Notes: generated by a model not told the origin, from the sequence alone. Numbered from the stretch's first letter, positions 1 to 9,614 are shown. The stretch: 64,000 bases of DNA from Pontibacillus chungwhensis BH030062 (GCF_000770675.1 NZ_AVBG01000001.1:248001-312000), one strand, 5' to 3'. Translations and numbers: made by a program.

Positions 1-354
1 GCAATGATTACATCCTTCGTCAAAGTATTTGACCTATACAAACCACACATTTATGTATTCTATCAAGAAAGTACTTATTTAAAGCCTCAGTATGAAGAAC
101 GTATTAAAGAAAAGCGAAATGAGTTTAAGGAGCTCTTATTTTCTGTACTTGATAAGGGTCAGCAAACTGGAGATTTCAGGCGCGAACTACCTGTAGTGAT
201 CACTGGTATGTCTATTCTTGGAATGGTGAACTGGACTTATAAATGGTATAGAAAAGATGGAGGCAAGAGCATCGAAGAGATTGCAAATATTTATGTTGAT
301 TTAATTTTACACTCTATATTAGAAGAACCAACGAAGCGTCTTTTACATTTATAA
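1..354 (+). CDS. TetR/AcrR-family regulator, C-terminal part (5' end outside window)
   Basis: The reading frame is open from the first base, so the N-terminal DNA-binding domain lies upstream of the window and only about 117 residues are visible. The visible part is an all-helical ligand-binding domain of TetR type, ending in a helix (SIEEIANIYVDLILHSIL) common in fatty-acid and acyl-CoA responsive members. It sits directly upstream of the leucine/isovalerate operon, and a TetR-like inverted repeat lies between the two at 401-418. The simple reading is a local acyl-CoA responsive repressor of that operon. The family call rests on the C-terminal half only, which is poorly conserved in TetR proteins. 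Confidence 0.65.
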   Translation, partial: AMITSFVKVFDLYKPHIYVFYQESTYLKPQYEERIKEKRNEFKELLFSVLDKGQQTGDFRRELPVVITGMSILGMVNWTYKWYRKDGGKSIEEIANIYVDLILHSILEEPTKRLLHL

Positions 355-376
355 AAGACTATTTTTATACATTTTG

Positions 377-390
377 TTAAAGCGCTTACA
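377..390 (+). promoter_or_regulatory. Possible cre site (CcpA)
   Basis: TTAAAGCGCTTACA matches the CcpA consensus TGNAANCGNWNNCA at all fixed positions except the second, where T replaces G. It lies 60 bp before the acyl-CoA dehydrogenase start, where carbon catabolite repression of an amino-acid degradation operon would be expected. Confidence 0.45.
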
Positions 391-400
391 TTTGTGTTGT

Positions 401-418
401 ACCGACTAAGCGGTCGGT
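401..418. promoter_or_regulatory. Inverted repeat, probable TetR-family operator
   Basis: ACCGAC and GTCGGT form a perfect 6-bp inverted repeat separated by 6 bases (TAAGCG). It lies between a TetR-family gene and the operon it precedes, about 30 bp before the first start codon. ACCGA...TCGGT arms are typical of TetR operators. The regulator-site pairing is inferred from position. Confidence 0.5.
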
Positions 419-449
419 CAATTTATAAATGATAGAAGGAGTGAAAGGT

Positions 450-1592
450 ATGAATTTTGAATTAAGTAAAGAGCAAGAAATGACACAGAAAATGGTGAGG
501 GATTTTGCACAAGAAGTAATAGCTCCTAGAGCAGTTGAATTAGATAAGACTTCCACCTTCCCCAAGGATATCTTTGATCAAATAGGAGAGTTGGGTCTTT
601 TAGGCATTCCATTTCCAGAACAATACGGAGGATCTGGGGGGGACACAATTACGTATGCATTAGCTGTAGAAGAAATTGGACGTGTATGTGGAGGAACAGG
701 CCTGAGCTATGCTGCGGCTGTATCGCTAGGGTCGAGTCCAATTTACTACTTTGGTACAAAAGAGCAAAAAGAGGAATTTTTAGTTCCATTAGCTAAGGGT
801 GAAGCACTTGCTTCCTTTGGATTAACAGAACCGAATGCAGGTAGTGATGCTGGAGGCACTCAAACAAGAGCGGTAAGAGATGGAGATGAATTTGTTATTA
901 ATGGAGAAAAGTCTTGGATTACAAATGCAGGATACGCTAAGACTTTAACGGTAACAGCGGTATCTGGTAAAGATGATAAAGGAAAAAATATTATATCTGC
1001 TTTTCTTGTCCCTACTGATACTCCAGGGCTAAAAATATCTAGTAACTATGACAAAATGGGAGTCAGAGCATCAAATACTTCGGAAATTATTTTAGAGGAT
1101 GTGCGCGTCCCAAAAGAGAATATCTTAGGTGATCCGTCCAAGGGATTTAAGCAATTTTTATATACTCTAGATGGAGGACGTATTTCAATTGCTGCTTTAG
1201 CTGTGGGTATTGCGCAAGCTTCCTTAGATAAGGCATTAGCTTATGCCAAAGAACGAAAGCAATTTGGGCAACCTATTTCAAACTTTCAAGCAATTCAGTT
1301 TAAATTAGCAGATATGGCTATGGAAGTCGAGTTAGCTCGGAACATTGTTTTAAAGGCGGCGTGGTTAAAAGATCAGAAAAAACCGTTCACAAAGGAGTCG
1401 GCATATGCCAAGTTGTTCGCATCTGAAACCGCTTTCCGATCTGCCAACCAAGCCATTCAAATACACGGTGGATATGGATATATGCGAGAGTACGAAGTAG
1501 AACGCTTTTTGCGAGATGCAAAACTATTAGAAATAGGAGAAGGAACTTCGGAGATTCAACGCTTGGTAATCAGTCGCCAGCTGGGTTGTTAG
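450..1592 (+). CDS. yngJ: Acyl-CoA dehydrogenase of leucine/isovalerate operon (YngJ-like)
   Basis: A 380-residue FAD-dependent acyl-CoA dehydrogenase, full length for the family. The start at 450 (MNFELSKEQE) is preferred over ATG 429 because AGAAGGA lies 9 bases upstream. The flavin segment (FGLTEPNAGSDAGG) and C-terminal helical domain (IQIHGGYGYM) are intact. A Glu sits in GEGTSEIQ (E364), the usual catalytic place; true isovaleryl-CoA dehydrogenases have Ala/Gly there and use a Glu elsewhere, so isovaleryl specificity is not proven by sequence. The following ligase, carboxylase, HMG-CoA lyase and hydratase genes match yngJIHGFE order, which places it at the isovaleryl-CoA to 3-methylcrotonyl-CoA step or a close analogue. 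Confidence 0.88.
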   Translation: MNFELSKEQEMTQKMVRDFAQEVIAPRAVELDKTSTFPKDIFDQIGELGLLGIPFPEQYGGSGGDTITYALAVEEIGRVCGGTGLSYAAAVSLGSSPIYYFGTKEQKEEFLVPLAKGEALASFGLTEPNAGSDAGGTQTRAVRDGDEFVINGEKSWITNAGYAKTLTVTAVSGKDDKGKNIISAFLVPTDTPGLKISSNYDKMGVRASNTSEIILEDVRVPKENILGDPSKGFKQFLYTLDGGRISIAALAVGIAQASLDKALAYAKERKQFGQPISNFQAIQFKLADMAMEVELARNIVLKAAWLKDQKKPFTKESAYAKLFASETAFRSANQAIQIHGGYGYMREYEVERFLRDAKLLEIGEGTSEIQRLVISRQLGC

Positions 1593-1626
1593 TATTCATT
1601 TCGATTAAAAAGGAGGAAGATGTAAA

Positions 1627-3169
1627 GTGTCCTTATTAGAAATGACGGTTGGAGAATTGTTAGAAGAGAAAGCAAAAGCACATCCAGATCATGAAGCTTT
1701 TGTCTATCCGGAGCTTGGGTTACGCAAGACATATCGTGAATTTGATGAATGGACAGATGCTGCAGCTAAAGGGTTTATGAGTTTAGGGATACAAAAAGGA
1801 GAACCAAGCTCGGGAACTAGAATATTTGTTAAAGCAATCTGATGCCACAACACTATTGTTGGCGGAAGAATACAAAGGGACCTCTTACCTGGATATTCTA
1901 CAGGAAATATGCCCTGAACTTGAACGCTCGGAAAAAGGTGACCTCTACTGTCCCTCATTACCATATTTGAAGAATATTATCGTCCTTAGTAAACAGCAAT
2001 ATCCTTTCATGTATAACTTTGAAGAGCTCGTTGAGGAAGGAAAGAATATCTCATTAAATCAGCTTTCTCAACGTAAGAAGACGTTGTCTTATAAAGATGT
2101 GATTAATATGCAATATACATCTGGAACAACAGGTTTTCCAAAAGGCGTCATGTTGTCTCATTACAATATAGTGAATAACGGCAAGCAAGTATCTGATGCA
2201 ATGAAGCTTACTGAAGAAGATCGGCTCTGTATTCCTGTTCCATTTTTTCATTGTTTTGGTTGTGTGCTTGGGACAATGGCGGCAGTATCAAAAGGGACAA
2301 CGATGGTCATATTGGAACAATTCGACCCTGTTACTGTAATGAAAGCTGTTCAAAATGAGCAGTGTACAGGATTGCATGGGGTACCGACAATGTTTATCGC
2401 TGAACTCAATCATCCTGAGTTTTCCACCTTTCTATTCTCACATTTACGGACTGGCATTATGGCAGGTTCTACATGCCCAATGGAAGTAATGAAAAAGGTC
2501 ATTCATGACATGGGAGCATCAGAAATCACAATTGCTTACGGTCAAACAGAATCATCCCCGGTTATTACTCAAACCACTACAGATGATCCAATAGAGCGAA
2601 GAGTTGGAAGTGTAGGAAAAGCTCATCCACATGTTGAGGTGAAAGTGATTGATCCGGCAACAAATGAAGAAGTCGAATCAGGAGTGCCAGGAGAACTTTG
2701 CACTAGGGGATACCTGGTAATGGAAGGTTATTACAAAAATAAAGAAGCAACTTATGCTGCTATTGATGAAGAAGGATGGCTTCATACCGGAGATATAGCC
2801 GTAATGGATGATGAGGGATACGTTGAGATTACAGGCCGTATAAAAGACATGATTATACGCGGAGGTGAGAACATTTATCCAAGAGAAGTGGAAGAATTCC
2901 TATATACGCATCCGGACGTTCTCGATGTACAAGTAATTGGTGTTCCTGATGAGAAATACGGAGAAGAACTTATGGCGTGGGTTATTGTGAAAGAAGGAAA
3001 AGAACTTTCTAAAGATCAACTGAAAGCATTTTGTCAGAATAAAATTTCTCGCCATAAAATCCCAAGGTATATTGAATTTGTCTCGGAATATCCAATGACT
3101 GCAAGTGGAAAAATTCAGAAGTTTAAACTTAGAGAAAACGCGCTCCATCTTATTCAAAAAAATACTTAA
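1627..3169 (+). pseudogene. yngI: Acyl-CoA synthetase (AMP-forming, YngI-like), broken by internal deletion and frameshift
   Basis: The gene begins at GTG 1627 after AGGAGGAAGA. It reads as a normal AMP-binding ligase N-terminus to ...GIQKGE near 1803, then loses frame and stops at 1842. The rest of the enzyme resumes in another frame (ELEYLLKQSDATT from about 1814) and runs intact to 3169. It includes the ATP motif YTSGTTGFPKG, AYGQTESSP, HTGDIAVMDDEGY, the IKDMIIRGGENIYPRE hinge and the C-terminal Lys in MTASGKIQK. Compared with YngI-type ligases, about 36 residues are missing at the junction, so this is a roughly 100-base out-of-frame deletion, not a single-base slip. Either the gene is dead, or the assembly lost a segment here. 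A truncated product from a downstream start would lack the N-terminal subdomain. Confidence 0.85.
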
Positions 3170-3189
3170 TTGGTCAGGAGGAAGCCACT

Positions 3190-4542
3190 ATGTTTTCGAA
3201 ACTACTTATAGCAAATCGTGGGGAAATCGCTTCTCGTATTATCCGTACATGTAAGCGTTTAAACATTCAAACTGTAGCCATTTATTCAGAACCTGATGAG
3301 GATAGTCCATATGTTAAAGAAGCAGATGAAGCTTATCCCCTTGGTGGGTCTAGGGTTCATGAAAGTTATCTGCAAGTAGATAAAGTATTGGATATAGCTA
3401 AAAATGCAAATGTGGATGCGATCCATCCTGGCTACGGGCTATTAAGCGAAAATGCTGATTTTGCTGAGCGTATTCAATCAGAAGGAATTACCTTTGTCGG
3501 ACCAACAAGTGATGTTATTCGAAGTATGGGAAGTAAAGTAGAAGCAAGAAGTACGATGAAACGGGCTGGGGTCCCTGTAATACCTGGCACATCTTCATCA
3601 ACTAAAGACGCAGACGCTGCTATTGAGGCAGCATCTGATATTGGTTACCCGATAATGCTGAAAGCCTCAGCTGGTGGTGGTGGCATTGGGATGCAAGTCG
3701 TGAACAATGACGAAGAATTAAGAAAAGCTTATGAAAGCAATGCAAAGCGAGCTCAAATGTTTTTTGGTGATGGGACCATGTTTTTAGAGAAGAAAATTAT
3801 AAACCCCCACCACATCGAAATTCAGGTACTGGCAGATCAAAAAGGAAATGCTCTTTATCTTTTTGAAAGGGAATGTTCTGTACAACGCAGACACCAAAAG
3901 GTGGTAGAAGAAGCTCCATCTCCTTTTATTTCAGAACAAACGAGAGAAAAAATGGGGGAAGCTGCTCTTAAGGCGGTACGAGCACTTGGATATCAAAATG
4001 CAGGAACAGTAGAATTTTTGGTAGATGAAAATCAACATTTCTACTTCTTGGAGATGAACACACGTCTTCAAGTAGAACATCCTGTAACAGAAGAAATAAC
4101 AGGATTCGATTTGGTAGAAGAGCAGCTCCGCATTGCTCATGGAGAAACGTTACGATACAAACAAAGTGAATTAACGATCCATGGTCATGCTATTGAAGTT
4201 CGAGTTTACGCAGAAGATCCTAAGACCTTTTATCCGGCACCTGGCCAAATGACAGATATGCAACTACCAGTTGGAGATCATATCAGACATGAGTTAGCTG
4301 TTCACTCGAAAAGCTTCGTGTCACCTTTCTACGATCCTATGATAGCAAAATGCATTACGTGGGGAGAGACAAGGGAAGACGCGATTGAACGCATGTCTTA
4401 TGCCCTTAGCCAGTATGAAGTGGAAGGGATTAAAACGAACCTTCCTATGCTAAGAACCGTCCTTAATCATGACATATTTAAACAAGGGAATATCACAACC
4501 AGTTTCGTAGAAGAACACTACCTAAAGGAGGAAGCAAAATGA
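3190..4542 (+). CDS. yngH: Biotin carboxylase subunit of acyl-CoA (methylcrotonyl-type) carboxylase
   Basis: A 450-residue stand-alone biotin carboxylase, AccC length. The start has GGAGGAAG upstream (IANRGEIASRIIRTC). The ATP-grasp Gly-rich loop (KASAGGGGIGM), the HHIEIQVLAD segment, and EMNTRLQVEHPVTE, which holds the catalytic residues, are all intact. It carboxylates biotin carried by the 70-residue protein encoded next, overlapping by 4 bases. In the operon it would serve 3-methylcrotonyl-CoA carboxylation together with the carboxyltransferase at 6476. This split arrangement (separate biotin carboxylase and biotin carrier) is the same as yngH/yngHB and differs from the fused MCC alpha subunit of many other bacteria. 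Confidence 0.92.
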   Translation: MFSKLLIANRGEIASRIIRTCKRLNIQTVAIYSEPDEDSPYVKEADEAYPLGGSRVHESYLQVDKVLDIAKNANVDAIHPGYGLLSENADFAERIQSEGITFVGPTSDVIRSMGSKVEARSTMKRAGVPVIPGTSSSTKDADAAIEAASDIGYPIMLKASAGGGGIGMQVVNNDEELRKAYESNAKRAQMFFGDGTMFLEKKIINPHHIEIQVLADQKGNALYLFERECSVQRRHQKVVEEAPSPFISEQTREKMGEAALKAVRALGYQNAGTVEFLVDENQHFYFLEMNTRLQVEHPVTEEITGFDLVEEQLRIAHGETLRYKQSELTIHGHAIEVRVYAEDPKTFYPAPGQMTDMQLPVGDHIRHELAVHSKSFVSPFYDPMIAKCITWGETREDAIERMSYALSQYEVEGIKTNLPMLRTVLNHDIFKQGNITTSFVEEHYLKEEAK

Positions 4543-4751
4543 CAGAAGTAAAAGCTAATATGGCAGGAAGTGTATGGAAGATTGTTGTAACAGAAGGTGA
4601 CGAAGTAACATCTGGTCAAGATCTATTAATTTTAGAATCAATGAAAATGGAGATCCCCATTGCTACAGATGATGACGGTACGGTGAAAGAATTAAAGGTA
4701 AAAGAAGGCGATTTCGTAAATGAGGGAGATGTTGTTGCCATACTTGAATAA
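4539..4751 (+). CDS. yngHB: Biotin carboxyl carrier protein (biotin/lipoyl attachment domain)
   Basis: A 70-residue single-domain biotinyl protein. The biotin-accepting lysine is in ESMKMEIPI, and the hairpin-rich repeats on either side (GDEVTSGQDLLILE, EGDFVNEGDVVAILE) are complete. The ATG overlaps the TGA of the biotin carboxylase gene, which indicates translational coupling. It carries carboxybiotin from the biotin carboxylase to the carboxyltransferase of this operon. Confidence 0.93.
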   Translation: MTEVKANMAGSVWKIVVTEGDEVTSGQDLLILESMKMEIPIATDDDGTVKELKVKEGDFVNEGDVVAILE

Positions 4752-4766
4752 GGAGGAGAGGTCTTT

Positions 4767-5678
4767 ATGAACCTTCCGGCAAAAGTTACGGTTAAAGAAG
4801 TGGGACCAAGAGATGGGTTGCAAAACGAAGAGGAACATATCTCTACTATTGACAAAATTGAGTGGATTAATCAGCTGTCAGAGTCAGGGCTTTCTTATAT
4901 AGAAATCACCTCATTTGTGCATCCAAAATGGATCCCACAATTAGGTGATGCTGTGGATGTGGCTAAACAAATCAATCGGAAACCCGGGGTCACATATGCC
5001 GCCCTAGTCCCTAATGAAAGAGGGTTGGAACGTGCGCTAGAAGCTGACATTGATGAGGTTTCGATCTTCATGTCCGCTTCTGAAGCTCATAACCGAAAGA
5101 ATATTAACAAGTCTATAAGAGAAACATACCCAGTTTTGTCACCGGTCGTTCAGACAGCTAAAAATGAAGGGAAAACCGTTCGGGCATATGTTTCTACTGT
5201 ATTTGGTTGTCCGTATGATGGAACCGTCGAAGTTGATCAAGCTCTATCTGTCTGTGAGCGCTTGTTTGAAATGGGAATTGATGAATGTTCAATAGGAGAT
5301 ACCATTGGTGTTGCGAATCCTTTGCAAGTTGAGCGAGTGCTTAGTACTTTAAGTAATCATTTTCCAAAAGATAAATTAGCCCTTCATTTTCACAATACAA
5401 GGGGGACGGCCCTTGCGAACGTCGTCACTGCTTTACAACTAGGATTTACGACGTTTGATAGTTCACTGGGTGGGTTGGGGGGATGCCCTTATGCTAAAGG
5501 GGCTTCAGGAAACCTTGCTACAGACGACCTTCTCTATATGCTTGAAGAAATGGGGATTCATACTGGGGTTGATCATCATAAACTTTTGAAGTCAGGTGAG
5601 TGGATCCAACATGTTGTCGGAAAACCACTTCCAAGTCACCACATGCAAATGCTTAGAAGTGGAGGGATACAAGTTTGA
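4767..5678 (+). CDS. yngG: Hydroxymethylglutaryl-CoA lyase
   Basis: A 303-residue HMGL-like TIM-barrel protein. It cleaves 3-hydroxy-3-methylglutaryl-CoA to acetoacetate and acetyl-CoA, the last step of leucine breakdown. Diagnostic segments are EVGPRDGLQNE (metal and substrate site), the metal histidines in LHFHNTRGTALANV, and the catalytic Cys in GGLGGCPYAKGASGN. AAGGAGGAG precedes the ATG. The stop codon overlaps the TTG start of the next gene. Confidence 0.94.
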   Translation: MNLPAKVTVKEVGPRDGLQNEEEHISTIDKIEWINQLSESGLSYIEITSFVHPKWIPQLGDAVDVAKQINRKPGVTYAALVPNERGLERALEADIDEVSIFMSASEAHNRKNINKSIRETYPVLSPVVQTAKNEGKTVRAYVSTVFGCPYDGTVEVDQALSVCERLFEMGIDECSIGDTIGVANPLQVERVLSTLSNHFPKDKLALHFHNTRGTALANVVTALQLGFTTFDSSLGGLGGCPYAKGASGNLATDDLLYMLEEMGIHTGVDHHKLLKSGEWIQHVVGKPLPSHHMQMLRSGGIQV

Positions 5679-6457
5679 AGAAAGCTGTAGAATTACAACA
5701 ACTAGAGGGGTATGTATACGAAATCACTTTATCGCGTCCTGAATCTGCAAATGCGTTCTCACATGCTCTGATGGATGATCTTAATGTTTGTTTAGATGAA
5801 GTAGAAGCATCAAGAGATGTAAGGTGTGTGATTATCAAAGGGATTGGAGAAAAAGCCTTTTGCGCTGGTGCAGATTTGAAGGAGCGGCAGGGTATGAATA
5901 ATCAACAAGTCATTGAAACCGTACATAGAATCGGCCAATGCATAAAGAGAGTTGAATCGTTAGAAATCCCAACGATTGCTTCTATTAATGGTGTGGCCTT
6001 TGGAGGTGGTCTCGAACTTGCGCTTGCTTGTGACATTCGTATAGCGAGGGATGATACGAATATGGGTTTGACAGAAACCTCCCTTGGGATAATACCAGGA
6101 GCAGGCGGTACACAGCGCTTGCCTCGCTTAGTTGGAATAGGGAAAGCAAAGGAGATGATTTATAGCGCGATGCGAATCTCTTCAAAAGAAGCGGCGAACA
6201 TTGGTTTAGTAGAAAGGGTTGTTTCTGCATCTGAACTTTTAGAAGAGACGAGGGGGCTTGCTCGCCTTATTGCAAAGAACGCACCAATTGCACTAAAGCA
6301 GGCAAAACGAGCCATTGATACAGGAATAAACACAGATAAAGATACTGGTCTGTGTATTGAATCTCTTTGCTATCAACAAACCATTCCAACAGAAGATCGT
6401 TTAGAAGGGTTAAACGCTTTCAAGGAGAAACGAGCCCCACAATATAAAGGGAGATAA
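5675..6457 (+). CDS. yngF: Enoyl-CoA hydratase/methylglutaconyl-CoA hydratase type
   Basis: A 260-residue crotonase-fold protein. It starts at TTG 5675, overlapping the previous stop; GGAGGG is 9 bases upstream and no better start exists. The oxyanion-hole segments are CAGADLKER and NGVAFGGGLELALACD, and catalytic acids fall in GLTETSLGIIPGAGGTQRL. In this operon it would hydrate 3-methylglutaconyl-CoA to HMG-CoA. The family alone does not fix the substrate; the neighbours do. Confidence 0.88.
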   Translation: MKKAVELQQLEGYVYEITLSRPESANAFSHALMDDLNVCLDEVEASRDVRCVIIKGIGEKAFCAGADLKERQGMNNQQVIETVHRIGQCIKRVESLEIPTIASINGVAFGGGLELALACDIRIARDDTNMGLTETSLGIIPGAGGTQRLPRLVGIGKAKEMIYSAMRISSKEAANIGLVERVVSASELLEETRGLARLIAKNAPIALKQAKRAIDTGINTDKDTGLCIESLCYQQTIPTEDRLEGLNAFKEKRAPQYKGR

Positions 6458-6475
6458 CCAAGGAGGAGAATCTAT

Positions 6476-8011
6476 ATGACTACGAAATATGATCAAACAT
6501 TTCAAGATAAAGTTGATGAAATTAAGCAAGGTGGTTCAGAAAAATACCATCAAAAAAATGCGGAAAAAGGGAAAATGTTTGTTCGTGATCGCTTAGAACA
6601 GTTATTTGATGATGGAATCGATGTTGAAGACGCTTTCTTTGCAAATTGTCAGGATGGTAGCCTCCCAGCAGATGGCGTTGTGACTGGAATAGGCAAAATT
6701 AACGGAGAGACAGTTTGTGTGATGGCTAATGATTCTACTGTTAAAGCAGGATCTTGGGGAGCTCGAACTGTTGAAAAAATTATCCGTATACAAGAAACGG
6801 CTGAAAAACTAGAAGTACCGATGCTATATTTAGTTGATTCAGCAGGAGCAAGAATTACCGACCAAGTTGAAATGTTCCCAGGAAGACGCGGAGCAGGTCG
6901 TATCTTCTATAATCAAGTTAAACTTTCAGGACGAGTTCCTCAAGTTTGCTTGCTCTTTGGTCCATCCGCTGCTGGTGGCGCTTACATCCCTGCTTTTTGT
7001 GACATTGTTGTTATGGTAGAAGGAAATGCATCCATGTATTTAGGTTCTCCTCGAATGGCAGAGAAGGTAATTGGCGAAAAAGTTAGCCTTGAAGAAATGG
7101 GCGGAGCTAAGATGCATTGCTCTGAATCTGGTTGTGGAGATGTACTAGCAAAAACCGAACAAGAAGCCATAGAATACGCAAGAAACTATTTAAGTTACTT
7201 TCCGAAAAATTTCAGAATAGCTGCACCAACTAAAGAACCGCTACCTGTAAAACCTCATGATAAAACGATTCAGGATTTAATACCTGAAAACCAAAATGCT
7301 CCTTTTGATATGTACCAACTAATTGACCATTTAATTGATGAAGACTCATTTTGTGAGATTAAGAAGTTATTCGCAAGGGAACTGATTACTGGACTAGCGC
7401 GTATGAACGGAAAACCTGTTGGAATTATCGCAAACCAACCACGCATGAAAGGTGGCGTGTTGTTCCACGATTCAGCAGACAAAGCAGCCAAGTTCATTAA
7501 CCTATGCGATGCGTTCCATATACCGCTTCTGTTCTTAGCAGACATCCCAGGATTTATGATTGGAACACGTGTAGAGAAAGCAGGGATCATTCGTCACGGG
7601 GCTAAGATGATATCAGCCATGAGTGAAGCAAGTGTACCAAAGATTTCTGTTATTGTCCGTAAAGCATACGGTGCTGGTCTTTATGCGATGGCAGGCCCAG
7701 CATTTGAGCCTGATTGCTGTATTGCACTTCCTAGCGCTCAAATAGCTGTTATGGGGCCAGAAGCTGCTGTTAATGCGGTATATGCTAACAAAATAGCTGA
7801 ACTAACAGAAGAAGAGCGCCCTCAATTCATAAAGGAAAAGCAAGAAGAATATAAAGAGAATATCGATATCTATCGCTTGGCTTCTGAAATGGTAGTAGAT
7901 GATATTGTTGACCCTGATCGGTTGCGAGCAGAGCTGATCACACGCTTTGCCTCTTATGAAACAAAACGTCTACAATTTACTGAACGTAAACATGGGGTGT
8001 ACCCAGTCTAG
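6476..8011 (+). CDS. yngE: Acyl-CoA carboxylase carboxyltransferase subunit (methylcrotonyl-CoA type)
   Basis: A 511-residue carboxyltransferase, full length, with both crotonase-like halves. The N-terminal half has LVDSAGARITDQVEMFPGR and GPSAAGGAYIPAFCD. The C-terminal half has ADIPGFMIGTRVEKAGIIRHGAKM and VRKAYGAGLYAMAGPAFEPD. It transfers the carboxyl group from biotin to the acyl-CoA. The segment LVDSAGARITDQ and the operon context fit 3-methylcrotonyl-CoA rather than propionyl-CoA. AAGGAGGAG is 7 bases before the ATG. It is the last gene of the operon; no convincing hairpin terminator follows. Confidence 0.9.
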   Translation: MTTKYDQTFQDKVDEIKQGGSEKYHQKNAEKGKMFVRDRLEQLFDDGIDVEDAFFANCQDGSLPADGVVTGIGKINGETVCVMANDSTVKAGSWGARTVEKIIRIQETAEKLEVPMLYLVDSAGARITDQVEMFPGRRGAGRIFYNQVKLSGRVPQVCLLFGPSAAGGAYIPAFCDIVVMVEGNASMYLGSPRMAEKVIGEKVSLEEMGGAKMHCSESGCGDVLAKTEQEAIEYARNYLSYFPKNFRIAAPTKEPLPVKPHDKTIQDLIPENQNAPFDMYQLIDHLIDEDSFCEIKKLFARELITGLARMNGKPVGIIANQPRMKGGVLFHDSADKAAKFINLCDAFHIPLLFLADIPGFMIGTRVEKAGIIRHGAKMISAMSEASVPKISVIVRKAYGAGLYAMAGPAFEPDCCIALPSAQIAVMGPEAAVNAVYANKIAELTEEERPQFIKEKQEEYKENIDIYRLASEMVVDDIVDPDRLRAELITRFASYETKRLQFTERKHGVYPV

Positions 8012-8114
8012 TTCGGCTTTCTGTTGCAAATAGCTATTTAATGGCGATAGAATTGACAAGCATATCAAGGGCTCTTCCTAGAGTGTAAACTTACCCTTAA
8101 TGGAGGTTCTACAA

Positions 8115-9599
8115 ATGAAATTACAATCAATATTAAACAAAATAGACTACACGATTCTACAAGGGGACGCTCAAGTAAACATTGAATCTGTTGCATACCA
8201 TTCTGGGTTAATACAACAGGATTCACTGTTCATTTGCCTTGAAGGAACGAAACGCGATGGACATGATTACATTGCCCAAGCGGTTATGAAGGGCGCAGTT
8301 GCGATCGTGATTCAAAAACAAGTTGGCCTAGAGTTTGTTCCAGAAGATATGACGGTCATACAGGTTGATGATACCAGGCATGCGTTACCAATTATTGCGA
8401 GTCAGTTCTATAGCCATCCTTCACAAGCATTTCGTTTAGTAGGTGTCACAGGCACGAACGGTAAAACGTCTGTATCTCATCTTATCTCTTCTATACTTCA
8501 ATTTACCGGTAGAAAAGTTGGAACTGTAGGTACACTTGGAAATCGTATAAATGATAAGGATATTAAAGCTTATCGTACAACTCCAACTACTCCTGAGACA
8601 GTAGACCTGCAAGCTTCTTTTGCAGCGATGCGTGACCAAAGCGTAACGGACGTTATTATGGAAGTTTCCTCAATGGGACTAAAAAACAAGCGTGTTTTGG
8701 AATGTCAGTTTGATGTAGGAATCTTTACAAATCTATCAAGTGAGCATTTAGACGATCATGGTTCTTTTGAAGATTATAAAGAAAGCAAGCTGTCACTGTT
8801 TCCTATGTGTCCTTATTCCATTATTAATGTAGATGATCCTTTTGCTTCTGAATTTATCGGTTCAACAAACGGTTCTTACGAAACATACGGAATCGAGAAT
8901 CAGGAAGCTGATCTTAATGCAACGCAAGTAAAAACGGATGAAAAGGGCGTTGCTTTTCAGATTAATCATAAAGAATTCAAGAACGATGTATATGTACCGA
9001 TTCCGGGTGAATTTACTGTTTCGAACTCTTTGGCAGCCATTAGTTGTTGTCTTCATTTAGGGCTTGATATTGAAGATATTATAGAAGCGCTAAAGCACGT
9101 TAAAGGCCCGGATGGACGTTTGCAAACGATCCATTCACCTGAAGGGTTTACAGTAATGGTTGATTATGCTCATACCCCTGATGCATTAGAGAAAGTATTG
9201 TTAAATCTATCACCCATAAAGAAAGGCAATATATTTGTTGTATTTGGCTGCGGTGGCGATCGTGACCGGGGCAAACGGGCTGTGATGGGAGAAATAGCTT
9301 CAAGATGGAGTGATTACGTTATTCTCACAACAGATAACCCGCGTTCAGAAGAACCAGCGAGCATTCTTTCTGATGTAGAAGAAGGAATGCAAGCTCCTGG
9401 TGACTATGAAATTATTGAGGATCGTGAAGAAGCGATTCATCGTGCACTAGGCATGGCAGAACCGCGTGACATCGTCCTTATCGCAGGTCGTGGAAATGAA
9501 AACTACCAGGAAGTAAAAGGATCAAAGCGCTCTTTAAATGATTTTGATGTAGTTGAAAGGTTTATGAATCAACATACATCAACAATTAAGGAGGGGTAA
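8115..9599 (+). CDS. UDP-N-acetylmuramyl-tripeptide synthetase-type ligase (MurE family)
   Basis: A 494-residue Mur ligase. The start at 8115 is preferred because ATG 8100 lies inside the ribosome site TGGAGG. The P-loop is TGTNGKTS, with the central-domain VMEVSSMGLKNKR and the C-terminal motif DNPRSEEP. In MurE enzymes DNPR marks meso-diaminopimelate as the amino acid added. The enzyme joins it to UDP-MurNAc-L-Ala-D-Glu in the cytoplasm. The gene stands outside any division/cell-wall cluster, so it may be a second MurE or a MurE-like ligase with another role. A small membrane protein gene follows at once. Confidence 0.85.
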   Translation: MKLQSILNKIDYTILQGDAQVNIESVAYHSGLIQQDSLFICLEGTKRDGHDYIAQAVMKGAVAIVIQKQVGLEFVPEDMTVIQVDDTRHALPIIASQFYSHPSQAFRLVGVTGTNGKTSVSHLISSILQFTGRKVGTVGTLGNRINDKDIKAYRTTPTTPETVDLQASFAAMRDQSVTDVIMEVSSMGLKNKRVLECQFDVGIFTNLSSEHLDDHGSFEDYKESKLSLFPMCPYSIINVDDPFASEFIGSTNGSYETYGIENQEADLNATQVKTDEKGVAFQINHKEFKNDVYVPIPGEFTVSNSLAAISCCLHLGLDIEDIIEALKHVKGPDGRLQTIHSPEGFTVMVDYAHTPDALEKVLLNLSPIKKGNIFVVFGCGGDRDRGKRAVMGEIASRWSDYVILTTDNPRSEEPASILSDVEEGMQAPGDYEIIEDREEAIHRALGMAEPRDIVLIAGRGNENYQEVKGSKRSLNDFDVVERFMNQHTSTIKEG

Positions 9600-9614
9600 A
9601 TCATAACGAGCCAG

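Noticed and set aside
8028-8039. AAATAGCTATTT, a 12-bp palindrome after the leucine operon.
   Set aside because: It has no loop and no T run, so it is not a terminator. AT-rich palindromes of this length are expected by chance.
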